NCBI GenBank assembly: GCA_900319695.1
Contig: ONPN01000020.1
Span: 1 to 38,327, forward strand
Source: an uncultured Eubacteriales bacterium
GTDB taxonomy: Bacteria; Bacillota; Clostridia; Oscillospirales; Oscillospiraceae
Length of the DNA stretch: 38,327 nt
Reading direction: 5' to 3'
Shown piece after piece: positions 1 through 8,263 of the stretch; positions within the stretch are counted from its first letter, which is position 1, and every line of letters starts with the position of its first letter. The notes below the pieces were generated by a model, which saw only the letters and a list, made by a program, of their open reading frames with translations, made no database searches and had not been told where the DNA came from. The position numbers and the translations under genes were made by a program.

Positions 1-135
1 TCGTTTTAACGAAAAGGCATCGCGCAAGGCGCGCTGCCAGTTTTGTGCCCTCGGGCACAAAACACGTCTCATAGGTCTCCGACGTGCCTTTGGCGCTATA
101 AAACAGCTTTAAGCCGTTTTATGGGAGACCAGTAT
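1..135 (+). repeat. Multi-hairpin dispersed repeat, copy 1 (cut by window edge)
   Basis: Collinear with 22548-22682 over 135 bases without indels and with three substitutions. It holds the right half of hairpin 1 (GTTTTAACGAAAA), hairpin 2 (CGCGC-AAG-GCGCG closed by GGCA/TGCC), hairpin 3 (GTTTTGTGCCC-TC-GGGCACAAAAC), and a branched hairpin closed by GGTCTCC/GGGAGACC that encloses GTGCC-TTT-GGCGC and an ATAAAAC/GTTTTAT stem. It ends in CAGTAT, which pairs with ATACTG at the left end of complete copies. The left part lies outside the window. Function is unknown. Confidence 0.85.
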
Positions 136-159
136 AAGCTCTGTTAGAATGCTTTCATG

Positions 160-230
160 GATTTCCGAGCAAAAATTGCGTCAGGCGAGGCAACGCCCGC
201 AGGGCATAATGGAGATATATGGCCAAGGGC
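160..230 (+). repeat. Second dispersed repeat family, copy 1
   Basis: Aligns with the last 70 bases of the window (38258-38327). Shared blocks are GATTTCCGAG, GTCAGGC, AGGCA, CGCCCGCAGGG and GCCAAGGGC, with variable bases between them. It lies 25 bases beyond the multi-hairpin repeat, so this margin is a compound of repeats. The short open frames across it look like chance. Confidence 0.6.
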
Positions 231-235
231 TTTCA

Positions 236-431
236 CAATGCTTGGCACAGTTTTTGTCGGGAAGACTTAAACTATTAGGGCAACACCGCACAATCCGCCT
301 GCGGCATCTCCTGAAAAATTTGTGCCCTGATTTCGTCACTTTTTCTTGAGGTACACAATCCGATTCGCTTCGCTCACATGTATAAGTTCGCGTAGCCAAA
401 TCAAAGATTTGGAGTTGATTGATACAATCGC
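236..431. other. Intergenic DNA downstream of the GT8 gene, no gene seen
   Basis: About 200 bases between the repeats and the GT8 stop codon. Open frames here lack ribosome sites and show no recognisable protein. No hairpin followed by a T-run was seen for the minus-strand operon ending at 432, so its terminator is not identified. Confidence 0.5.
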
Positions 432-1694
432 TCATGCTCCTTTACTTTTTTCCTCGTCCTTCCACAGTCCCACGTGGTACAGCGCCCGACGGAAGGTGTA
501 GCCCGCGCCGTGATCCCGGAAGCACCGGACGCCGCCGCGCAGCTTGCGCGGCGCCCAGGTGATCGCGCGGCCGACGCGGAAGGAGACGGAGTTGTGGACG
601 CAATCGAGGTCGTATTGGAGCCGGGCGTTTCGCACTTTGAGCTCATCCGCCTCGGCCTTTTGCTTTTTAAGCTCCTCCGCCGCGGTTTCTCCCATGGTTT
701 TCAGGATACGCTCAAAGAAGACAGAATTTTTCGCATACCTCCAGAAATAGAGCGAAAGCGGCAGTTCAGGATGAGACCAGGGCTTCAGTTCGCAAGCAAA
801 ATGGAGCACATAAAAGTTTTCACCCATTTGTTCTGCATAGGATTGCCATGCAGGAACAGGCGCCAGCCGAGTAAACCAACAAAAATTCCAGGCGTAGTCC
901 AAATAGAGAACGTGATCCGCGCACACGGCATTCAGAGCATCCTGATCGACGAACACAAGCTGCTCCGGCCGTGCAGTTTTGATATACGCGAAGCATTTCT
1001 CCGTTGTTTTCTCCGCGTTCCACTGACCGATATTGAAGACAAGAACGCCGGAGTTGAAATAGTTTTCTTCCTTTACGCCCAATTGTTCTGTTATACGTTT
1101 TGCAGTCAAAAGATCATGATGAGAACGAACTGCGCCAAACAGATTGTCCCCCATGTCGGGCGGCAGAATATCGGCGATATCCCGGTTGACGACTAAGTCG
1201 CAGTCGAGGTAGACGACCCGAGAAAAGGCGCTGAAAATCTCCGGGATGAGAAGCCGAAAATAGGCTTCCTTCGAGAAATAGCTGCAAACACGCAGCTGCG
1301 TGCCCTTGCTCTCCACAAGCGGCTCCACGTTCAGGCAGCGGACGGTGAGCTGGGGCGATTTGATAGACTCCAGCAGTCGTATCGTGTCGCCTGTCAAGCC
1401 CGCGTGCAGGACATAGACGCGGTAAAAGCGGCCCGCCCCGACGTTTTCCAGCACAGACTGAATGGCGACGCTCGCGTAGGGGGCATAGTTTTCGTTGCAG
1501 GCAAAGACCAGCGGATTTTCCAGCACAGACTGAATGGCGACGCTCGCGTAGGGGGCATAGTTTTCGTTGCAGGCAAAGACCAGCGGAATGACGCTCTCAA
1601 AGCCCGCCGGAACCTCCGTGTCCGCCGGATCGACAAGATATTCCGTTTCTGGACAAGCAGGAAGCGTATCAATTGCTTTTGTCGATTTTTCCAT
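432..1694 (-). CDS. Family 8 glycosyltransferase with internal 24-residue tandem duplication
   Basis: A 420-residue GT-A-fold transferase of the GT8 family (retaining, nucleotide-sugar donor, metal-dependent), probably adding hexose to a surface glycan. It shows the metal-binding DCD at about 164-166 within VVYLDCDLVVN, NSGVLVFNI at 214-222, and a C-terminal HFACELKPW at 298-306 resembling the family HxxGxxKPW motif but with Cys for Gly. A likely coiled coil (about 335-362) precedes a basic tail containing PRKLRGG. The ATG at 1694 is chosen because AAAGGAG lies 7 bases upstream; a TTG 6 bases earlier would sit on top of that site. Residues 37-60 are repeated exactly as 61-84, which doubles the first strand-helix of the nucleotide-binding fold and may impair folding. 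It is the last gene of the glycan operon and a close paralog of its neighbour at 1745-2865. Confidence 0.85.
   Translation of the reverse strand: MEKSTKAIDTLPACPETEYLVDPADTEVPAGFESVIPLVFACNENYAPYASVAIQSVLENPLVFACNENYAPYASVAIQSVLENVGAGRFYRVYVLHAGLTGDTIRLLESIKSPQLTVRCLNVEPLVESKGTQLRVCSYFSKEAYFRLLIPEIFSAFSRVVYLDCDLVVNRDIADILPPDMGDNLFGAVRSHHDLLTAKRITEQLGVKEENYFNSGVLVFNIGQWNAEKTTEKCFAYIKTARPEQLVFVDQDALNAVCADHVLYLDYAWNFCWFTRLAPVPAWQSYAEQMGENFYVLHFACELKPWSHPELPLSLYFWRYAKNSVFFERILKTMGETAAEELKKQKAEADELKVRNARLQYDLDCVHNSVSFRVGRAITWAPRKLRGGVRCFRDHGAGYTFRRALYHVGLWKDEEKSKGA
1444..1587 (-). repeat. Exact 72-bp tandem duplication inside the GT8 gene
   Basis: 1444-1515 and 1516-1587 are identical. At 72 bases the duplication keeps frame and repeats 24 residues beginning PLVFACNENYAPY. 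The neighbouring paralog has this block once. It could be a true recent duplication or an assembly artefact from the two paralogs. Confidence 0.95.
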
Positions 1695-1744
1695 AATCAA
1701 GCTCCTTTTCGATTATAAGCTGAAACACGCTTGATTCATCTTAT

Positions 1745-2865
1745 CTACCAAGGGCGCTGCGCTTTCCCGGTCAGATGCTCAAGAAAGCGGTGTGCGGTAT
1801 AGGCGGCTCCGTGCTCCTTGTAGCACCGGACGCCGCCGCGCAGCTTGCGCGGCGCCCAGGTGATCGCGCGTCCGACGCGGAAGGAGACGGAGGCATGGAC
1901 GCAATCGAGGTCGTATTGGAGCCGGGCGTTTTGCACTTTGAGCTCATCCGTCTCGGCCTTTTGCTTTTTAAGCTCCTCCGCCGCGGTTTCTCCCATGGTT
2001 TTCAGGATACGCTCAAAGAAGACAGAGTTTTTCGCATACCTCCAGAAATAGAGCGAAAGCGGCATTTCAGGATGAGACCAGGGCTTCACCCCGGCAAAAT
2101 GGACCAAGTAGAATCTTTCGCCCATTCGTTCCAAAAATGGGCGAAAGATTGGATCTGTGCTCAACACGGCAAACGAGTAATAATTCCAGGCTGCGTCCAA
2201 AAAGAGAACACGATCCGCGCACACGACATTCAGAACATCCTGATCGACAAATCTGAGCTTCTCCGGCTGTGCGGTTTTGATATACGCGAAGCATTTCTCC
2301 GTCGTTATCTCCGCGTTCCACCGAGCGATATTGAAGACAAGAACGCCGGAGTTGAAATAGTTTTCGTCGTTCAAGCGCAGTTCTTCTGTTATATATTTTG
2401 ACATATAGAGAATAGGCTGATCACGAACCGCGCCGAGCAGTTTATCCCCCATGTCGGGCGGCAGAATATCGGCGATATCCCGGTTGACGACTAAGTCGCA
2501 GTCGAGGTAGACGACCCGAGAAAAGGCGCTGAAAACCTCCGGGATGAGAAGCCGAAAATAGGCTTCCTTTGAGAAATGGCCGCAAACATGCAACTGAGTG
2601 CCCTTGCTCTCCACAAGCGGCTCCACGTTCAGGCAGCGGACGGTGAGCTGGGGCGCTTTAATTGACTCCAGCAGCCGTATCGTGTCGTCTGTCAAGCCCG
2701 CGTGCAGGACATAAACGCGGTAAAAGCGGCCCGCCCCGACGTTTTCCAGCACAGACTGAATGGCGACGCTCGCGTAGGGGGCATAGTTTTCGTTGCAGGC
2801 AAAGACCAGCGGACCGTTTCTGGGCTAACAGAATACGTATCAGATGCTGTTGTTGGATTTTTCAT
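1745..2865 (-). pseudogene. Family 8 glycosyltransferase, frameshifted near its N-terminus
   Basis: Paralog of the adjacent GT8 gene with DCD (VVYLDCDLVVN), NSGVLVFNI and HFAGVKPW motifs, the same coiled coil and the same basic PRKLRGG tail. The natural start is the ATG at 2865, preceded by AGAGGGG at 6 bases and encoding MKNPTTASDTYSVSPETV. The conserved PLVFACNENYAPY block follows in another frame. One base appears to be missing near 2811-2816 (GTCCGCTGG where GTCCCGCTGG would restore frame), and 1121 nt is one short of 374 codons. The remaining open frame, 1745-2752, can only start after the first beta-strand and would lack donor-site residues. Either a real inactivating indel or a sequencing error. 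If corrected, the protein would be 373 residues and look functional. Confidence 0.75.
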
Positions 2866-2928
2866 TGTAGACCCCTCTTCCAAATATAAGCTGGAACACG
2901 GCTGATTCAGGTATATATCGCTTATTCA

Positions 2929-3867
2929 TCAAAGGCACTGCTTAAAATAGTCGATGGTCTTGCGCAGTCCTTCCTCCAGTATAACAGAAGGTTCCCAGCC
3001 GAGCTCCTTTTTTGCCAGATCAATGTTTGGCTTTCGTTGCTTCGGGTCATCCTCAGGCAGCTCCTGATAAATCAGTTTGGAGTTGCTCCCGGTCAGCCGT
3101 ATCACGATTTCGGCCAACTCCCTGATGGTAAACTCACCGGGATTGCCGACGTTGACAGGGCCGGTAAAGCCGTCCCGGCTGTTCATCAGCCGAACCATTC
3201 CCTCGATCAAATCATCTACATAGCAAAAGCTCCGGGTTTGTAAGCCGTCCCCATAGATGGTAATATCCTGTCCCAGCAGCGCCTGGATGATAAAGTTGCT
3301 GATGACTCGTCCATCGTTGATATCCATGCGGGGGCCGTAGGTATTGAAAATCCGCATGACCTTGATATCCACACCGTGCATCCTGTGGTAATCGAAGAAT
3401 ATAGTTTCCGCCGCTCTTTTCCCCTCATCATAGCAGGAGCGGATTCCTATCGTGTTCACACAGCCCCGGTATTCTTCGGGCTGAGGGTGTATCTCCGGGT
3501 CGCCGTATACTTCGCTTGTTGACGCCTGCAAAACACGCGCTCCGGTTCGTTTTGCAAGCCCCAGACAGTTCATGGCGCCCCACACAGATGTTTTGAATGT
3601 ATAAATAGGATCTTTCTGATACCATTTGGGACTTGCCGGACAGGCCAGATTATAGATCTGGTCACACTCTACAAAGACAGGCTGTGTCACATCATGCCGG
3701 ATAAACTCAAAATAAGGGTCGTCCAGCAGATGCCGAATATTATCCTTGGAGCCGGTAAACAAATTATCTACGCAAATGACGTCATTGCCCTCTTGCAGGA
3801 GTCGATCACAGAGGTGAGAGCCCAGAAAACCGGCTCCTCCGGTGACCAATATTCTTCTTTTTCTCAT
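2929..3867 (-). CDS. uxs: UDP-glucuronate decarboxylase (UDP-xylose synthase)
   Basis: 312-residue extended short-chain dehydrogenase that oxidises and decarboxylates UDP-glucuronate to UDP-xylose in the cytoplasm with bound NAD. The Rossmann motif TGGAGFLG is at 9-16, and [11 protein letters not shown] at 33-43 is typical of this family. Further family hallmarks are YNLACPASP at 72-80, [15 protein letters not shown] near 92-106, STSEVYGDP at 116-124, the catalytic YDEGK (Tyr146, Lys150) and [10 protein letters not shown]. Length is normal for the soluble bacterial enzyme. dTDP-glucose dehydratase was considered, but the ACPASP and YDEGK context favours decarboxylase. It sits inside the glycosyltransferase operon and probably supplies UDP-xylose to one of them. 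No UDP-glucose dehydrogenase is seen in the window, so the precursor must come from elsewhere. Confidence 0.9.
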   Translation of the reverse strand: MRKRRILVTGGAGFLGSHLCDRLLQEGNDVICVDNLFTGSKDNIRHLLDDPYFEFIRHDVTQPVFVECDQIYNLACPASPKWYQKDPIYTFKTSVWGAMNCLGLAKRTGARVLQASTSEVYGDPEIHPQPEEYRGCVNTIGIRSCYDEGKRAAETIFFDYHRMHGVDIKVMRIFNTYGPRMDINDGRVISNFIIQALLGQDITIYGDGLQTRSFCYVDDLIEGMVRLMNSRDGFTGPVNVGNPGEFTIRELAEIVIRLTGSNSKLIYQELPEDDPKQRKPNIDLAKKELGWEPSVILEEGLRKTIDYFKQCL

Positions 3868-3889
3868 ATGTAAACACCCTTACCTTTCG

Positions 3890-6800
3890 TCACTTTATAA
3901 AAACAGAAGCAATGCGCTTGACAGCTTCTCTTTTGCCGCTGCCCTTCGGGAATACTTTGTTAAGCTTCCTGTACATCTTGACAAAAAGGCCATCCATATA
4001 CATATCCTGGAATTCAATGGGCAGATGGGCAGCCGTGCCTTCACTGGCAGAATCGAGTCCACGGACAGCCGTCTCGTTATTCCAGAAATCAAGTACACTG
4101 AGTAGTCTCCCTTCGCCAAAATCATCCTCAAAAGGCTGAGCCAAAAACAGTTTCCGGTCAAAGGGCTTCGAGTAGTGCAGATAATACTCAAAAGCGACGG
4201 AAAGGATATCCTGCGGAATGACCATGCTGTCCAGATAATTGCCAAAGGTGGAGAGGTAGTCTTCAATGAAACGAATGGCGTTTTCCTGAACCAGCGAAGT
4301 CATAAGCTTTTCGCAATAATTCTGCTTGTACTCTTCAAAGAGCGGCTGCAGTCTTCCGCCCACCTCTGTGTAAGCGATCGTGGATGGGCCGAGCTCCATC
4401 AGCAGCTGCTCACGCATAACGCCGGTTATTTTGGGCTTATAGGGATAGAAGCACAGGTTGGGCGCCTGATAGCGCCGCTGACGCTTTTCGGCAATATCCG
4501 AGTTTGTGTGGATATAGAAGCTGCCTACCGGGAAGCCAAGAATATTGGAAAGCGCAGCCTCGGGACGGCCGCTGTAACCCACGTCAAAAATATAGTCGCC
4601 CGGCTTAATGATCTGGGAGAAGTATTCTCTCAGTTTCTTTTTGTAGGTCGGCAGGAGGGAGAAATCCACGATCTCGTCAATGAAAAGCTTCAGGCAGGTA
4701 TAGAACTCTGTATCGCTGGCGAAACTGACGTTCATCTTGAATTTGTGATCTTCCACGATATTATTTATTCCGTTTTTCTTTTCTTCCGGAATGATCGGAT
4801 CCAGATATTCAGCCAGCTTCTTGGGTGAACAACCGTAAATATTGAGCTTGCGAAGGAGGGAGTACAGGTCGGAGGGCGAGTCCACATCCGCCAGAACCAG
4901 GGACTTTCTCGACAGACGAATATAATTGGAGCCCACCGGCGAACGCTTGATCAGATCGAAGGCTCGTTTAACCAAATACCCATCCCTTGCGACAAAGTGC
5001 ACTGTACCGACATGTCTTTGCACAGCATTCTGCTCGATCCATCTGGCGAGCGCCAGCAGATGCGGGCCAAGCGCCGCGTAACCGATGTAAGCTGGGTTGC
5101 AGTTAAAGTCAGAGTCTCTGTTTATGGAGACAAAAGGATTGTCGAAAAAACGGTTTGCCGCGAGCGCGAGGATCCATTGTGAAGCAGGATAATCAATGAG
5201 TGCCAGCGGATAGTCTTCTTTGCTGCTGTTGTGTACAAAAGCCTTTTGGTAAAGCTCTCCCCCATATATTTTGGGGTTAACATTACGAAAGATATTTGCC
5301 GCCCTGTCCAGATGCGCCGCGTGCATGCCTGCTCTTTGCGGGCTTACTACATCGGATATCTGGTTATCCCCAATATGGAAGACAGATTTTGGGTTTGTAA
5401 TTTTCATGTCCTTCAGATAATGGGTAAAAAGCTTGCCGCTGTACTTTGCCTTTTTGACACTTGAAGAGAGATAGAAGCCTGTCCAGCCGGAATAGCCGTT
5501 TCTTATGAGGAGCTCTTTCACGACATTCTCGGGCAGATACATATCCGAGCAGATGATGATCGACTTACCGGCAAACAGAGCCAAGTCAAAAAGCTCCTTT
5601 CCGCACTTTCTCGCCTTGCACAGAGAAAGCTCAAGCTCTATTTCCAACTCCTTGGCCTTTTGAATCTCTTCCGGGGTCAGCACGGTGATTCTCCGGATTT
5701 CTTCATAAATCTCGTCCAAAGTGACTTCTTCACAGAATGGGAATTTCCGACGTTTTTTCTCTCTACAATTCAACTCCGCGAACTTGCGGATCTGGCAATA
5801 ATCCACATAGGCGCTGTTGCCGGCGTTGAGCTTGTCGCTGAGCAAATGGAAAATCCCGTCAGGCTCCAAAAAAGGCCTGCTGATGAGCGTATCAAAAACA
5901 TCAAAGCTCACATACTTGATTTCATCCGCGCAGATTTTCTTTTTGATGTCTTCGTAAAACGAAAAGGATTGCTCGAGCGGAGAAGTCACCATGAAGAGGG
6001 AAACATCATGGTCAATGAAATCGGATTTCTGCCCAAACGCCTGCCGTATATCCTCATACACAAACGATGCGGCCCGAGCGTTCCAGGACAAATAATGATC
6101 CCTGGTGCGGTCGTAGGCGCCCGTGGCCTTCAACTGCGTCTCCATAAAACGCATGGCACTTGAGGTATCCTGCACGTGTTTCCGGTTTCCTCTGTCTAAA
6201 GCAGTCAAGCTGCCCTTGTGCTGGAAATAATAATAATAAATTCCATGGACGTTTGTTACTCTGGCAGCTCTCGCCCATAGTCCCACGGATACAGCAATAT
6301 CCTCCCACATGAGCATGCGGCCGTATTCTTCCGAAAAGCGCTTGAACTCCGGCATGACGCTTTTCCACAGGGAAGCCTTATAGAGCTTATTCCATAATAC
6401 CGTCCAACTGAAGCAGCGCCCTTCCTGTTCCATGAAGCTGTCAAGGACATCGTCGCCCTCAAGCATATAGTCATTGAGACGGAAGGGATCAAAGTTCAAA
6501 TATGTGCAGGATTTGCCGTCGTGATCAAAGCACCATTCACCGACAACAATGTCTGAATCTGTCTCCTCTGCCTTTTGCACCAGTTTCCGAAACCAATCTA
6601 TTGAGATATAGTCATCGCCGTCCATGAAAGCGATGTAATCACCATGCGCTGCCTCCACACCGCTGAGTCTCGCCTGGAGCGGGCCGCGATTGCTTTCATT
6701 CGCAATTTCAATGATTCTTTTATCCGCTTGCGCATATTTTTTTATGATTTCATCGGATCGATCCGGTGAGTTGTCATTGACAAGTATGATTTCAAAATGA

Positions 6801-6940
6801 TCGTATGTCTGGTGCAGAATACTGTCAACGCAGCGGGCTAAATATTCCTCAACATCATAAACCGGAATAATGACGGAAATCAGCGGCCTTTTCTCTTTTA
6901 ACTTCATTGCCGCCGATTTCCCGGTATCTCCACCAATCAT
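3890..6940 (-). CDS. Fusion: GT2 glycosyltransferase + HAD hydrolase + COG5610-type C-terminal module
   Basis: 1016 residues in three parts. Residues about 18-320 are a GT2 GT-A domain: SVIIPVYDVEEYLARCVDSI, VNDNSPDRS, then the metal-binding DGDD at 107-110 and WEDI at 212-215. Residues about 340-570 are a HAD-type hydrolase with nucleophile motif DVFDT at 347-351, a later CSDMYLP, and GDNQISD as the acidic motif. The remainder is an alpha-beta module with FVARDGYLV and DVGYSGRPE motifs that also occurs as the separate protein at 6993-8249. This resembles COG5610-type proteins of glycan clusters; the substrate is not known. Translation likely starts at 6940 behind AGGAG; an internal ATG 11 codons later is less well placed. 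GC is lower than in the dcw genes, consistent with transfer. Confidence 0.8.
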   Translation of the reverse strand: MIGGDTGKSAAMKLKEKRPLISVIIPVYDVEEYLARCVDSILHQTYDHFEIILVNDNSPDRSDEIIKKYAQADKRIIEIANESNRGPLQARLSGVEAAHGDYIAFMDGDDYISIDWFRKLVQKAEETDSDIVVGEWCFDHDGKSCTYLNFDPFRLNDYMLEGDDVLDSFMEQEGRCFSWTVLWNKLYKASLWKSVMPEFKRFSEEYGRMLMWEDIAVSVGLWARAARVTNVHGIYYYYFQHKGSLTALDRGNRKHVQDTSSAMRFMETQLKATGAYDRTRDHYLSWNARAASFVYEDIRQAFGQKSDFIDHDVSLFMVTSPLEQSFSFYEDIKKKICADEIKYVSFDVFDTLISRPFLEPDGIFHLLSDKLNAGNSAYVDYCQIRKFAELNCREKKRRKFPFCEEVTLDEIYEEIRRITVLTPEEIQKAKELEIELELSLCKARKCGKELFDLALFAGKSIIICSDMYLPENVVKELLIRNGYSGWTGFYLSSSVKKAKYSGKLFTHYLKDMKITNPKSVFHIGDNQISDVVSPQRAGMHAAHLDRAANIFRNVNPKIYGGELYQKAFVHNSSKEDYPLALIDYPASQWILALAANRFFDNPFVSINRDSDFNCNPAYIGYAALGPHLLALARWIEQNAVQRHVGTVHFVARDGYLVKRAFDLIKRSPVGSNYIRLSRKSLVLADVDSPSDLYSLLRKLNIYGCSPKKLAEYLDPIIPEEKKNGINNIVEDHKFKMNVSFASDTEFYTCLKLFIDEIVDFSLLPTYKKKLREYFSQIIKPGDYIFDVGYSGRPEAALSNILGFPVGSFYIHTNSDIAEKRQRRYQAPNLCFYPYKPKITGVMREQLLMELGPSTIAYTEVGGRLQPLFEEYKQNYCEKLMTSLVQENAIRFIEDYLSTFGNYLDSMVIPQDILSVAFEYYLHYSKPFDRKLFLAQPFEDDFGEGRLLSVLDFWNNETAVRGLDSASEGTAAHLPIEFQDMYMDGLFVKMYRKLNKVFPKGSGKREAVKRIASVFIK

Positions 6941-6992
6941 GATTTCTTCTCTCCTATACCGAACAATTATGATGACAGTAATGTAAAAATCT

Positions 6993-8249
6993 TTAAACGT
7001 GTTCTGCCAAGTATTTTATATATTGCCAAATAAATATATTAATGCGATACCATGAGCGTTTTGCTCCCTTCAGAAACGCGGCGGTTCCGCATGGCCAGTA
7101 CAATCCGGCGTCTGCACTGTCACTCGGCTTTGAAAGAAATCGGACTTTTAATCTTCCCAACACTGTATAATCCTTTAATTGATTCAGCAAAGACGCATCG
7201 GCAAGCGGGTTTTCATACGCCTCTGTTATGTCGTCACAGAACACATACTGCCCCAGAATGTTTACTTCTTCTTCCGTCGGATGAAACATAAAGCGTCGGA
7301 TTGTTTGGTCTGTCTCTTTTCGGTTGATCTTACGTTGGAAAACATACTGACCGCATTTCTTCGCAGTATAGTCCAAAATGCAATCCCTATAGAGGTATAT
7401 TTCTGCAGCTCTGCTCTCGCCCGGTCCTCTCATCAAAACCGGAGCAGAGCCGTCGCCTTCTTTTCGGTAACTGCCTGTCATTCCATGCGGAGCAGAGAGC
7501 AGACATTCAAAGAGATTATTGTTGAATATTGCTTTCTGACGACAGCCCTTTTCCCCTGAGAAATACCATGTGTTGTAAAGGCCGTCAGCAGGATCGGCAG
7601 GTTTTTTATACATGCCGAAATAATACCCGACAAGATTACCCTTCCATCCGGCGGATTCCATAAGCTGCCGCAGGGAACGCTGCATACTGCCTGTCCACCC
7701 GCTGTCAACAATGGCAATCGTTTGTTCGTTGAACAGCCCTTCCTGGCGTAGATATCCGATGGTGGCCGGATAAGCGGACCTGGATTTTTCAATGACGTAT
7801 TGCCGGTATACCTCGTTCTTCCGAAGTGTTTGAGTTATCTCGTCAAACTCTGCCCAGGACAGCAGCCGCTGCTCGTTTTCTATTGTCCAGCCGCAGCTTT
7901 TATAAACTTCCTGCCGCTGCGCCTCGTTAAGGTGTGCGCGCTGCAGGATCGAATCCAGGCGAAGCTGGTATCCCCCGCAGAGCAGAAGGTCGAAGGCTTC
8001 TTCTCCAATCAGCCAGTAACTCGGCGTGCGGAGCGAAATCCTGGAGCAATACAAGTATTTGCATTCAATATCCAGGCTGTAGTGTTCGCAGATCACCAGC
8101 CCGATCTCCCGCAGCAGCCAGCCGTCCCTGGCGAGAAAGTACAGGGTTTTGATGCCCGCTTTCTCGGCTTCCTGCAGGACCCACCAGACATAATCCGTCA
8201 TGAGCCTGCCGGGAAACGTCTCATACAATTTCTTTGTAAACGCATCCAT
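6993..8249 (-). CDS. Stand-alone COG5610-type C-terminal module protein
   Basis: 418 residues from the ATG at 8249, which has GAGGG 6 bases upstream. The frame stays open further upstream only as an antisense-like reading over the next gene. TLYFLARDGWLLREIG at about 35-50 and IAIVDSGWTGSMQ at 178-190 match FVARDGYLV and DVGYSGRPE in the last third of the 1016-residue neighbour, so this is a free copy of that module without the HAD or GT2 parts. The pair of motifs, one ending in DxGxxG, recalls a Rossmann-like or phosphoribosyltransferase-like pocket; that is only a guess. No signal peptide is seen and the role is unknown. The start lies 14 bases after the GT2 stop, so the two are probably translated from one transcript. 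Confidence 0.75.
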   Translation of the reverse strand: MDAFTKKLYETFPGRLMTDYVWWVLQEAEKAGIKTLYFLARDGWLLREIGLVICEHYSLDIECKYLYCSRISLRTPSYWLIGEEAFDLLLCGGYQLRLDSILQRAHLNEAQRQEVYKSCGWTIENEQRLLSWAEFDEITQTLRKNEVYRQYVIEKSRSAYPATIGYLRQEGLFNEQTIAIVDSGWTGSMQRSLRQLMESAGWKGNLVGYYFGMYKKPADPADGLYNTWYFSGEKGCRQKAIFNNNLFECLLSAPHGMTGSYRKEGDGSAPVLMRGPGESRAAEIYLYRDCILDYTAKKCGQYVFQRKINRKETDQTIRRFMFHPTEEEVNILGQYVFCDDITEAYENPLADASLLNQLKDYTVLGRLKVRFLSKPSDSADAGLYWPCGTAAFLKGAKRSWYRINIFIWQYIKYLAEHV

Positions 8250-8263
8250 ATGCTGCCCTCGTT

